Shown here one piece after another: positions 23,354 through 33,772 of a stretch of 64,000 nt of DNA. Both the position numbers and the translations under genes were made by a program. Below the pieces are notes generated by a model. The model had not been told where the DNA came from. It worked only from the letters and a program-made list of their open reading frames with translations, and made no database searches. The stretch is from Podospora comata (Eukaryota; Ascomycota; Sordariomycetes; Sordariales; Podosporaceae), in contig CP071497.1 of the NCBI GenBank assembly GCA_017354895.1, positions 2,294,001 through 2,358,000 on the forward strand. Direction: 5' to 3'. The stretch's first letter is position 1. Each line of letters starts with the position of its first letter.

Positions 23354-25604
23354 ATGATCCACCTCAAGCCAGCCCTCGCGGCGTTGTTGGCGCTGTCGAC
23401 GCAATGTGTGGCTATTGATTTGTTTGTCAAGTCTTCGGGGGGGAATAAGACGACTGATATCATGTATGGTCTTATGCACGAGGTATGTGTTTTGCGAGAT
23501 CTCCCTTTTGTTTTTGCGCACTGCTGACATGGAGACTGCAAACAGGATATCAACAACTCCGGCGACGGCGGCATTTACGCCGAGCTCATCTCCAACCGCG
23601 CGTTCCAAGGGAGTGAGAAGTTCCCCTCCAACCTCGACAACTGGAGCCCCGTCGGTGGCGCTACTCTTACCCTTCAGAAGCTTGCCAAGCCCCTTTCCTC
23701 TGCGTTGCCTTACTCCGTCAATGTCGCCAACCCCAAGGAGGGCAAGGGCAAGGGCAAGGACACCAAGGGGAAGAAGGTTGGCTTGGCCAATGCTGGGTTT
23801 TGGGGTATGGATGTCAAGAGGCAGAAGTACACTGGTAGCTTCCACGTTACTGGTGAGTACAAGGGTGACTTTGAGGTTAGCCTGCGCAGCGCGATTACCG
23901 GGGAGACCTTTGGCAAGAAGGTGGTGAAGGGTGGGAGTAAGAAGGGGAAGTGGACCGAGAAGGAGTTTGAGTTGGTGCCTTTCAAGGATGCGCCCAACAG
24001 CAACAACACCTTTGTTGTGCAGTGGGATGCCGAGGTATGTGCTTCTTTGATATTGGCTGAGATAGAAGTTGGGTTGACACGATGTGGTGCAGGGCGCAAA
24101 GGACGGATCTTTGGATCTCAACTTGATCAGCTTGTTCCCTCCGACATTCAAGGGAAGGAAGAATGGGCTGAGAATTGATCTTGCGCAGACGATGGTTGAG
24201 CTCAAGCCGGTAAGTCCTCTCTAGTCAGAAAAGAAGAGCCTTTGTTAACGCTTGACAGACCTTCTTGCGCTTCCCTGGTGGCAACATGCTCGAGGGTAAC
24301 ACCTTGGACACTTGGTGGAAGTGGTACGAGACCATTGGCCCCCTGAAGGATCGCCCGGGCATGGCTGGTGTCTGGGAGTACCAGCAAACCCTTGGCTTGG
24401 GTCTGGTCGAGTACATGGAGTGGGCCGATGACATGAACTTGGAGCCCAGTATGTGATCCCATTTTCTGGAGTGACTTCTCTTGCTAACGCATCCACAGTT
24501 GTCGGTGTCTTCGCTGGTCTTGCCCTCGATGGCTCGTTCGTTCCCGAATCCGAGATGGGATGGGTCATCCAACAGGCTCTCGACGAAATCGAGTTTCTCA
24601 CTGGCGATGCTAAGACCACCAAATGGGGTGCCGTCCGCGCGAAGCTTGGTCACCCCAAGCCTTGGAAAGTCAAGTGGGTTGAGATCGGTAACGAGGACTG
24701 GCTTGCCGGACGCCCTGCTGGCTTCGAGTCGTACATCAACTACCGCTTCCCCATGATGATGAAGGCCTTCAACGAGAAGTACCCCGACATCAAGATCATC
24801 GCCTCGCCCTCCATCTTCGACAACATGACAATCCCCGCGGGCGCTGCCGGTGATCACCACCCGTACCTGACTCCCGATGAGTTCGTTGAGCGATTCGCCA
24901 AGTTCGATAACTTGAGCAAGGATAACGTGACGCTCATCGGCGAGGCTGCGTCGACGCATCCTAACGGTGGTATCGCTTGGGAGGGAGATCTCATGCCCTT
25001 GCCTTGGTGGGGCGGCAGTGTTGCTGAGGCTATCTTCCTGATCAGCACTGAGAGAAACGGTGACAAGATCATCGGTGCTACTTACGCGCCTGGTCTTCGC
25101 AGCTTGGACCGCTGGCAATGGAGCATGACCTGGGTGCAGCATGCTGCTGACCCGGCCCTCACCACTCGCTCGACCAGTTGGTATGTCTGGAGAATCCTCG
25201 CCCACCACATCATCCGTGAGACGCTCCCGGTCGATGCCCCGGCCGGCAAACCCAACTTTGACCCTCTGTTCTACGTTGCCGGAAAGAGCGAGACTGGCAC
25301 CGGTATCTTCAAGGCTGCCGTCTACAACTCGACTGAATCGATCCCGGTGTCGTTGAAGTTTGATGGTCTCAACGAGGGAGCGGTTGCCAACTTGACGGTA
25401 CTTACTGGGCCGGAGGATCCGTATGGATACAACGACCCCTTCACTGGTATCAATGTTGTCAAGGAGGAGACCACCTTCATCAAGGCCGGAAAGGGCGGCA
25501 AGTTCACCTTCACCCTGCCGGGCTTGAGTGTTGCTGTGTTGGAGACGGCCGACGCGGTCAAGGGTGGCAAGGGAAAGGGCAAGGGCAAGGGAAAGGGTAA
25601 CTGA
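23354..25604 (+). CDS. abfA: GH51 alpha-L-arabinofuranosidase (secreted)
   Basis: Five exons: 23354-23482, 23546-24034, 24093-24209, 24259-24448, 24499-25604, giving 676 aa. All introns are GT-AG and 49-63 bp. The N terminus is a signal peptide ([20 protein letters not shown]). The mature part carries the GH51 hallmarks [11 protein letters not shown], the acid/base region VEIGNEDW (Glu of GNE), and LIGEAAST, the likely nucleophile Glu. Family enzymes release terminal arabinose from arabinan and arabinoxylan with retention. An internal Lys/Gly-rich insert ([13 protein letters not shown]) and a C-terminal GK repeat tail are unusual and basic. The ATG chosen is the one that yields the signal peptide and lies in frame with exon 2. 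The gene symbol is by family analogy. Confidence 0.92.
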
Positions 25605-26436
25605 GGAAAAGTAAACGAAACTGAATGTGATACCGATCGGAACAATACAAAGTCGAAATAAAAGACAGACTCGATCATCTAAACACTCTATTGACCATGT
25701 GACAAGGAGGGAGCAACTGCCTTGCCTTATAGGCACCGAACAAGGACCACATTTCATAAATCGGAGTGAGTATATGCTTTGATTGACCCAGTGGTTGGGA
25801 CTTGAGAGCAGGCTCAAGCTGCCACCACTGATTCAACGCGTTCTGGGTTCGACTCCCGGAGCTTGATCATCGTCCATGCAATATTAGCTATATACATGAG
25901 CGTGGCTACGGCCACCGACAGGGTGTACACGTCTGTGGGATGGTCACATAGTCTGGTGGGATCGAGGGATAGTTCCTCTGAGGGAGGGTCAATCAGGCAC
26001 ATATTTTGGTGCTTTTTTCCCCCTGCTTCCTTCTCAAATTCATCTTCCAACCCTGACTGAGACAAGATGCCAACACGAGATTCATTGTTGCAGGAGGTGA
26101 CAGCCGGCCTCTTGTATCCCGAACCCTGACTTCAGTGATCCATGAACAAAGAATTGCGTCTGAGCGGCCCTTTTCACTTCTGGACACATCAGACGAACGG
26201 TTACATAATAGCCACAAAAGAGACCTGTTGCTTTGTCGTCTGTTGCACCAAGCTTTTGAAGCCCAGTTGAGTGGGAGGTCGCAAAACATTGCGTGGTCTG
26301 CTTTTCAGCCCCTGATGCCAAAGGTGCGGTTCCGTCAAACCGTTTTCCACGATTTTGATTGCTTGTAACTTTTTCATTTAAAGTGTATGCTTCCTGCCCT
26401 TCATTCTCTGCAAGTCAACCGCTAACACCTATCAGC
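25605..26436. other. Intergenic, mostly featureless
   Basis: A minus-strand open frame at 25814-26065 (83 aa, one hydrophobic segment) overlaps other frames and is not recognised. A tRNA-like A-box/B-box pair lies at 25784-25862. Confidence 0.4.
25784..25862 (+). repeat. tRNA-derived (SINE-like) A-box/B-box segment
   Basis: GACCCAGTGGTTGGGA at 25784-25799 resembles a tRNA A-box. GGTTCGACTCC at 25846-25856 is a perfect B-box flanked by a paired T-stem (CTGGG/CCCGG). Spacing suits an internal Pol III promoter. No full cloverleaf forms, so a tRNA pseudogene or SINE head is the best reading. Confidence 0.4.
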
Positions 26437-26920
26437 ATGTCCCTCTCCCTCAACATTCCCAAGATGACCTCCAACTCCACCACCAGCAACAATCCAAACA
26501 TCAGATACGAAGGCTCTTCTCAGACGAAGAAAAGCGAAGCGGATTACATCCCACCAAAACGATTCTACGTCGCCCTTCCTCAAATCGCCCTCGACTACGC
26601 CTACTTCAAGGACAATGTAACAACCAACAGCATCCTTTCGCCGCTGGAATCTATATCTTCGTGCCTCTCTCTCTCGGCATGGACTCGGTCATTATTTGAC
26701 TCATGACGGTGTGCCGCCTCCCAACAACGATCCTTCCAGCAAGGCATACAAAGACTGGCGGAACGATTGTTTTTCTATCCTCGAGTTAATACTCGCCTCG
26801 GTGCAGGGGATGGTGTTAGATATGAGTAATAAGGGGTGGTATCCTCTCTCTGAGGACCCAAGACATCATTATCTCAAGGTGTTTGAGACGTTTGGGTTGA
26901 ATGGACCGGAGGATCTTTGA
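26437..26920 (+). other. Unrecognised small coding segments, frame-disrupted
   Basis: An ATG at 26437 opens a frame reading MSLSLNIPKMTSN... as far as about 26616, and a different frame at 26696-26920 reads WRNDCFSILELILASVQGMV and ends in GLNGPEDL. Both have coding-like composition, but no GT-AG intron joins them in frame, so this is either a decayed gene or an unresolved splice. No family is recognised. Confidence 0.35.
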
Positions 26921-27018
26921 GATTAGACAAATCGATCACACTCATTCCATGAATCCAATCAACAAAATTCCTTTTTCCAACAGTATCTATCAACAAAAGC
27001 GATCTACCCCCCCTCTTC

Positions 27019-28155
27019 CTACCCCCTCTCCCCATAAACCTCCCCCTCAGTATTAACCCATTCAGCCCACCTCTCCACCCTCGGCCTCCCACTCCCCGGC
27101 CAATGCCCCTTATACACCTCCCCCGTCCTAAACCCGCCCCAAACCCTCCCCCCAGTCAACAACCAAACCACCACCACCTCAAGCACATACCCCAAGCAAT
27201 AATACGCCGCCCTCGAATGATACCACCTCTCCTCCCCCCACGGCCTCGGATCAAACATCACCCCCAACCTAAACCCCGCCTCCAACGTCAACAACAATGC
27301 CGTCACCGCAAGCAACCCACTCCTCGACCTAAAACGGGAGTACTCCCCATCAATCACCTCATGATCCTCCAAATCCCCCACCATCACCACCCCGACCGTC
27401 AAAACAGGTATAAAAGCTACAAAAGTCAACACCGCAACCGCAACACGAAGCACGTTCCTACATTCCCGAAGTATAACCCCATCGTGAGTAAAATAACAAT
27501 TAACGCTCACAACCACCGCCATGACGAGACAAATAATAACAACCGCTACCCAGAACCGGAAAAAACCCTTGACCAGGGTGCGATAACCGAAAATGGCGTA
27601 ATCACGCACCCAGCGACGGGTTATGATTAGGTTGGCGATGTAGAGGAGGATGATACCGGCCATGGAGAGGACTACGGCGGCGATTTCGAGGCGGAGGTTG
27701 GAGGGGTGGACGGACCAGGCTATTCTTAAGGAGAGGGCTAGGATCCGGAGGAGGCAGAAGACGGAGAGGAGGATTGGGATGAGAGGGCGGGTGGAGATGC
27801 CGGGGTGGCGGTGGCGGTAGAGGGAGAGGTGGTGGAGGGTTAGGTTGAGGGGGATGGGGAGGAGGAGGAGGAAGAGGAAGATGGAGCAGAGGGGGATGTC
27901 GACTGGGGGTGTGGGGATTAGGCCTGGGTAGGCGGAGGGGGGGCGGTAGGGGGTTGTTAGGTTGGACTAGGTGGGGGTTAGTGACTACCTAGGCAACAAG
28001 GGGGAGATGTGATGGGGGCGTACAGGTTGTTGAAGGCTGGATGGGGTGTTGACGAGGAGGGATGGTGGTGAGGTAGGGTAGCCGAAGGATGTTGAGGGTG
28101 ATGGGGTTGAGCCCATGTCTTGAGGGGTAGGGTTGAGGTCGTGGGCGTAGCACAT
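27019..28155 (-). CDS. Multi-membrane-span fungal protein, DUF3112-like
   Basis: Exon 1 is 28155-28024 (ATG TGC TAC..., Ser/Pro-rich N terminus). The intron is 28023-27967 (GTACGC...CTAAC...CTAG), exon 2 is 27966-27019; 359 aa. Exon 2 encodes about seven hydrophobic segments (for example PLCSIFLFLLLLPIPL, IILLYIANLIIT, FWVAVVIICLVMAVVV, VLEVVVVWLLTG), with an RIAW motif after the second helix. The pattern resembles the uncharacterised DUF3112 family of ascomycete membrane proteins; function is unknown. The gene lies on a strongly C-rich coding strand. The 5' splice site is non-optimal, so the exact N terminus is less certain than the body. Confidence 0.7.
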
Positions 28156-29048
28156 TTTGGCCTGTCGAGGTCAGGGGTATGTTTACTGATGTTGATGGTA
28201 TAGTCAGATGCCCTCAAACCATGAGTCAGAGTGTATCAAATTAGCTGACAGTGAATGATCACAGTTGGGGACATTGAAAAGTCGTCTAGAGGTGACGTCA
28301 ATGTCAAAGATTACCCCTGAGTGAGGTAACGTTCTGTGCGAGGGCACTGACACTCGCACCACCACCACATCTTGGGCGCACAGACGACCTGCTGAAGAAC
28401 GTGAATGAATCCTAAGCTTCCTGGATTTACTGCCCGGGATGAAAGCCTAAGATATCTTAACCTAGAAGGGGTAGTGACTGAATGCGCAGCGGCGATGATG
28501 GTAGGATGTTAGCCACGAACTGTTCTCAAAGGTCGGCAGGGGTCGATTTAGCCCGCTCTCATCCTTGAGGTACGTGGCTGTCGCTTGTGTCGCAATCCTT
28601 GAGGAAACAAAGTCGGCAGAAGTTGGTGCAATACTATCGCATGGTTAATTTGGGACAGGGCTGAGGCCCTGAATCATCGAGAGCATGCAAGACCCGTCGA
28701 GTGTCAGAGACCACGCTGGAGGACATGATCCATGATGCCAGTCGGTTAAGAAGCCAGCTTTACCAAGGTAATGGTTCTCCTACCTGTCCGAAACAGCAAA
28801 TCCCAAAAGGGCTCGAATATGCAAACAAAGTACTGAAGGTGGGTGGGTTCCTCCTTTCTCACCAGACGGCTGGCTTAACAGCGGGGGACTGAAATCTTTT
28901 GAGGCCTCTAGCTTTCGGTACACTAGCACCAGACCACGCCTGCCTTCCTAAGGTGCCTTCCTAAGGTGCCTTTCTAAGGTGCCTTTTCTTGCTGTAACGG
29001 AAGGAGCAAGCTGCCCCCTGCGCCCAATTTGCATAATCTCTTTGGTTG
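28156..29048. other. Intergenic with a possible first exon of the coiled-coil pseudogene
   Basis: A short frame at 28701-28770 (LEDMIHDASRLRSQLYQ) could be the original N-terminal exon of the decayed coiled-coil gene downstream, but no confident splice is seen. The 13-bp tandem repeat lies within this interval. Confidence 0.35.
28941..28989. repeat. 13-bp tandem repeat, ~3.8 units
   Basis: Units of TGCCTTCCTAAGG at 28941, 28954 and 28967 (one with a single change), then a partial unit to 28989, just ahead of the decayed coiled-coil gene. Confidence 0.85.
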
Positions 29049-30576
29049 GGCAGAAAACATTCAACTCTTTATTCTAAGCAGCTGAGCAATGAGGTCCAGC
29101 GCCTGAAATACCAGCTCTTCGAGAAAGACAGAGAGCTTGGGACAAAGTTGGAGGAGCTAGTAGTGTTGCGAAATGAACTTGAGGCGAAGAGAGATGAGCT
29201 CAATTCAACGCAAACTCGGCTTTTTGAGATGAAGGAAGAGACTGATGCAAGGTACGAAGATATTTGCATCGAGTTTGGGTATACGGAAGAATGCACTCGT
29301 GGCGAAACATGAAGAGCTCGCCACAAAGGTCAACGAAATCGAAAAGAAATCCCAGGATTTGAACAATAAGAAACAAGAGATTGGGATTATCAAGCACGAA
29401 CTGACCACCAAGGTCGAAGAGCTGGCTGTTGTCGGCACCACCGTTACTACCCTAACAACTGAACTCGCAAAGGTCAAGGACGATCATCAACAAGAGTTGG
29501 GACGGATGAACGACAAAATCACAAGCATGGAGAAGCAGTTCCAACAAGAGTCGAGTGCCAAAGATCAGCAATTGGCAGCGGCAGAGGATACCATAGCTAG
29601 CCAAGAACGACAGATAGCAGTCCTAACCCACGAAAAGGACAACGACATCAAGCAAGCAAACGACACTATCTAGAAGATCAAAGCCGAGCTCGAACGAGTC
29701 TCGGAGTCAAAGGATCTCACGCTATGCTTTTTGGCCAAAGAGCTTTGTACGTTTCTGACAGAGATCGATGTTTCGGGAAGACAATGGTTGAATATTCTGG
29801 GCGAGAAAGACTATTGCTCACAGCTCCGCGCGACGGATGGCCTTTTGGCTGACGGCTATTGGTCCATCCAGCCTGCTTGGCCAACAGAATAGGAACTGGG
29901 AAAGCCAGGAGTTGCCAAGGACGCTCCCAATTTCGAAAACGATGATGCTCTTCCTTTATGCATCTATGGAGTTTCTTGCACAGCAAGTCTCTCAGCCTCC
30001 AGCCTTTGCCATTTCTTGCTCACAGAGTTTGACGGAACGGCTTGACAGAGCTGTGTCTGCCAAGATTTGGGTCGGCATGAAAATCATCAAGAACTTTGCT
30101 CTGCAGTGTGTGGCACAAGAGAACATCCAGTTTTCGAGACTTCAGACTGCATTGTCCGTTCTTCAAATCGAACGCCTTATCAAACCGAGATGGGGTGAGA
30201 CCTCCAACGTGCAGGCTACATTGATGGGGCGGATCTCAGCAACATATCCGTCACTGCGATCGCTGGGCAATGCCGTGATAAGCGGAATCTCTCTACGCGA
30301 GGCTTGTCAGAATCTTGGGCACGTCTTTCAAGACGAGGGGTATAATTCTAGTGGGCCAATCAGATGGATTTTTGATGATGGAATGCGTGGAGGATATTGA
30401 CGGGCAAGACCAGAAGATATGGAGTGTTTTGCGTGAAAGAATCTGGCTATCAGGAAGAGATGACGACGTCCTGATGATTGAAGCGCCGCAGTCGTGGAAG
30501 AAGAACAGAATATAAGGATCGAGTTGTTGGGATACGAAAAAGAGGTTTTGAAGGCGCTCTTGAGTTATGAAATGTA
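29049..30576 (+). pseudogene. Decayed coiled-coil protein gene
   Basis: The translation is dominated by heptad-like Lys/Glu-rich coiled coil (for example LRNELEAKRDELNSTQTRLF and KHEELATKVNEIEKKSQDL), followed by a globular helical part (LQTALSVLQIERLIKPRWG, GQSDGFLMMECVEDIDGQ). At least three frame changes are needed: near 29270, between 29.9 and 30.1 kb, and near 30.3 kb. In-frame TAG codons stand at 29671-29673 and 29890-29892, the first at an expected CAG. No family is recognised. The disruptions are too many for sequencing error alone, so it is called a pseudogene. Confidence 0.6.
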
Positions 30577-30791
30577 GAAGCAGTAAGCAGTGGCAGCGGA
30601 AGCTCCGCAAAGATGGATACGGTAGTGAGCTATGGGATGCTGTCGACTTGAATATAATAAAATGTACGACACTTTCTTTCCGTGATACTTCGATCGTGAC
30701 TTTGTTGATGAGATTACATAATGCATGGTTGGGTGCAAGAAGCTTCTTGGCACAAGTCATCTGACCTCGCGCCAGCAAGACACGCCCCACC

Positions 30792-30911
30792 ATGGCGACG
30801 CGCTGCCTAAAGTCAACATTATTACCAATCCGCGCCAAACTCTCCAACACTGGCACGTTTCTCACCGCCTACATCAAAACCGTTTCCTCCCAGAGCTTGC
30901 GCCTTTTGTGA
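30792..30911 (+). CDS. Upstream ORF in the RAD54 leader (39 codons)
   Basis: CACCATGG at 30788-30795 is an optimal start context, and a 39-codon frame closes with TGA at 30909, about 80 bp before the RAD54 start. It overlaps a longer open frame (from ATG 30725) that would run into RAD54 in frame. If transcribed within the leader it would act as a translational control element. Transcription start is unknown. Confidence 0.35.
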   Translation: MATRCLKSTLLPIRAKLSNTGTFLTAYIKTVSSQSLRLL

Positions 30912-30988
30912 GCTTTCTCCAGATTTTTACAATTTGGAAAAATCTCACACGAAGAGCCGCACAGTTTCTGCTCACCCAAGCTAACAGG

Positions 30989-33447
30989 ATGTACGTACTT
31001 CCTGGCAGTCAATTGGTCTCTGAACCGCGACTAATGACCATCACAGGGTACCAAACACCCCCGCCGCGAACAAGGAGAACGTCGGTGCTCCCCGAAGCAA
31101 ATATCCCACACCACAATCACTCGACCGCCTCCGGACGCCGTTCAAATGCCCAGGGTCGGCCACTCGCACCGTTGCTACCGACCGCCCGGCTCGCAAAAAG
31201 CGGAGAATCGACTACAAAGGCACAGATGGAAACGTTGATCCGCATGCCGACAAGCCCTACACAAATGCCGACCGGCTAGCCCTGGCGAATCGCGACGCCA
31301 ACAAGTTCCCAGTATTCCAGCCAAAAGACAAGACCACAGTGTTTCGCAAAGCCTTTTCGGTTCCTCTCCTGAACAAAGATATCGCTGCCTACAACCCCAA
31401 TCGCCCCCCACCAACACTTGGCTTAAGACAGGGAGCTGTATTTGTCGCAAAGCCTCTGCACGATCCAAGTGGTGAGTTCGCCATTGTCCTGTATGATCCA
31501 ACAGTTGACGACAAGCCAAAGGATGCGCCTAAGCCAGAGGAAAAGGTCGAGGAGGAAAAGATCGTTGAGCCTTTAGAGCACAAGAGTCTCGCCGAGATCT
31601 TGGGGATCAAGAAGAAGGTTGTTGGAGAGCACCCAAGGGTACCGGTGGTCATCGATCCAAAGCTTGCCAAGATTCTCCGCCCACATCAGATTGAAGGTGT
31701 CAAGTTTATGTACAAGTGTGTGACGGGCATGGTGGATGAAAAGGCACATGGGTGCATCATGGCCGATGAAATGGGTCTTGGCAAAACGCTACAATGCATC
31801 ACACTGCTGTGGACACTGCTCAAGCAGTCTCCTGATGCTGGCAAGACAACAATCCAGAAAGCTATTGTTGCCTGCCCAGCAAGTCTGGTACGCAATTGGG
31901 CCAACGAGTTGGTCAAGTGGCTGGGTCCGGATGCTACGACGCCTTTCGCTATTGACGGCAAGGCTTCAAAAGAGGAACTGACCCGACAGCTTCGCCAGTG
32001 GGCCATTGCAACTGGACGAGCCGTCACAAGACCCATCATCATCGTCTCATATGAGACCCTCCGTCTGAACTGCGAAGAGCTCAGAAACACAGAGATCGGA
32101 CTGATTCTCTGCGACGAAGGTCACCGTCTGAAGAACAACGACAACAAGTTATTCACTGCCCTGAACGGCCTCAATGTCAAGCGTCGCGTCATTCTCTCTG
32201 GTACACCCATTCAAAACGATTTGTCCGAGTACTTTTCACTCATCAGCTTCGCCAACCCGGATCTATTGGGTACACACCTCGAGTTCCGCAAACGCTTCGA
32301 AATTCCCATTCTCCGTGGCCGTGATTCCATGGCCTCTGAGGCTGAGAGGAAACGCGGTGATGAATGTCTTGCCGAGCTGGCCACCATCGTCAACAAGTTC
32401 GTCATTCGCCGTACCAACGATCTGCTGTCCAAGTACTTGCCCATCAAGTACGAGCACGTCGTCTTCTGCAACCTGGCCCCCTTCCAGCTCGACCTCTACA
32501 ACTACTTCCTCACCTCGCCAGACATCCAAGCCCTTCTCCGTGGCAAAGGCTCCCAGCCACTCAAGGCCATTGGTATTCTCAAGAACCTATGCAATCACCC
32601 AGATCTTCTCAAGCTCCCCGATGATCTGCCCGGCTCTGAACAACATTACCCCGATGACTATGTCCCCAGGGACTCTCGTGGCCGCGATCGCGACATCAAG
32701 CCATGGTACTCGGGCAAGATGCAAGTCCTCGATCGTATGCTGGCCCGCATCCGCGCCGACACAAACGACAAGATTGTCCTCATCAGCAATTACACCCAAA
32801 CCCTCGACCTCTTCGAGAAGCTCTGCCGCAGCCGCGCATACCCCTGCCTCCGTCTCGACGGGAAAATGCTGGTTAACAAGCGCCAGAAGCTCGTCGACAA
32901 GTTCAACGACCCCAACGGCGACGAATTCGTCTTCCTCCTTTCCAGCAAGGCAGGTGGCTGCGGTCTCAACCTTATCGGCGCCAATCGCCTCGTCCTCTTC
33001 GACCCCGATTGGAACCCTGCCGCTGACCAGCAAGCTCTCGCTCGTGTCTGGCGTGATGGCCAGAAGAAGGATTGTTTCGTCTACCGGTTCATTGCCACGG
33101 GAACAATCGAGGAAAAGATCTTTCAGCGTCAGTCGCACAAGCAGAGTTTGAGTTCGTGTGTGGTGGATTCGGCGGAAGATGTGGAGAGGCATTTTAGCTT
33201 GGACAGCTTGAGGGAGCTGTTCCAGTATCGGCCTGATACGAAGAGCGATACGCATGATACGTTCAAGTGCAAGAGGTGCAAGCCAGATGGGAAGCAGTTT
33301 ATCAAGGCGCCGGCCATGTTGTATGGTGATACGAGTACGTGGAATCATTTTGTGAATGAGGGGTTGAAGGGGATACAAGATTTGTTGCTGAGGCAGGAGA
33401 TGGGGGAGAGGGAGGTGAGTGCGGTGTTTCAGTACATTTCTCATTAA
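30989..33447 (+). CDS. rad54: DNA repair and recombination ATPase RAD54
   Basis: A SNF2-family dsDNA translocase that stimulates RAD51 strand exchange and clears RAD51 from duplex DNA. Exon 2 (31047-33447) encodes an N-terminal tail with KENVGAPRSKYPTP and a basic KKRRIDYKG, the DExx ATPase with DEMGLGKT (~residue 243) and DEGHRLKN (~356), ISNYTQTLDLFE, AGGCGLNLIGANRL and the RVWRDGQKK helicase-C end, then the RAD54 C terminus FQYISH. Exon 1 supplies only the bases AT of the initiator: the intron 30991-31046 (GTACGT...CACAG) splits the start codon, giving ATG GTA CCA and 800 aa. An in-frame ATG at 30725 is an alternative start adding a non-conserved-looking extension. The gene is convergent with UGGT. 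Confidence 0.93.
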
Positions 33448-33772
33448 ATGGGGGTGGCAGGAGTTGTGATGGGTCATGGTGTGGAAACGGCCTTGCTTGA
33501 AGCGGGATGGAGTATTTTCCTATTGATGATGTTAGAAGGGGAGGGATGGCGTTGCTAGTGTTGGTATTTTGGTGTTGGATGCATTGCTCGGCGAAGGAGT
33601 TAGAGAGGTCATTTATTAGCCACAGCGTATGTCGCATGAATTGGAGCCAAAAGACATGAGAGACGATAAGGGACGGTACTATATGCTTTCCATTCTGTAA
33701 CACAAATAAACTTTGTTAACCTCAACAACTACATCCCCCATGTTTCTTTATATATGTATACATCTCCCACAT
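33448..33772. other. Convergent 3' region, RAD54 / UGGT
   Basis: 325 bp between two converging stop codons, presumably holding both 3' UTRs; no further feature seen. Confidence 0.6.

Noticed and set aside
23255-25817. Long minus-strand ORFs of 316 and 530 codons across the GH51 gene
   Set aside because: They are antisense shadows of a well-supported GH51 coding region; composition follows the codon pattern of the plus strand and no domain is recognisable.
30725-31279. 184-codon plus-strand ORF overlapping the RAD54 start
   Set aside because: Its later part reads through the RAD54 intron and then in the wrong frame for RAD54; only its upstream part is discussed as an alternative start.
32587-33477. 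296-codon minus-strand ORF opposite RAD54
   Set aside because: It is an antisense shadow of conserved helicase-C coding sequence.
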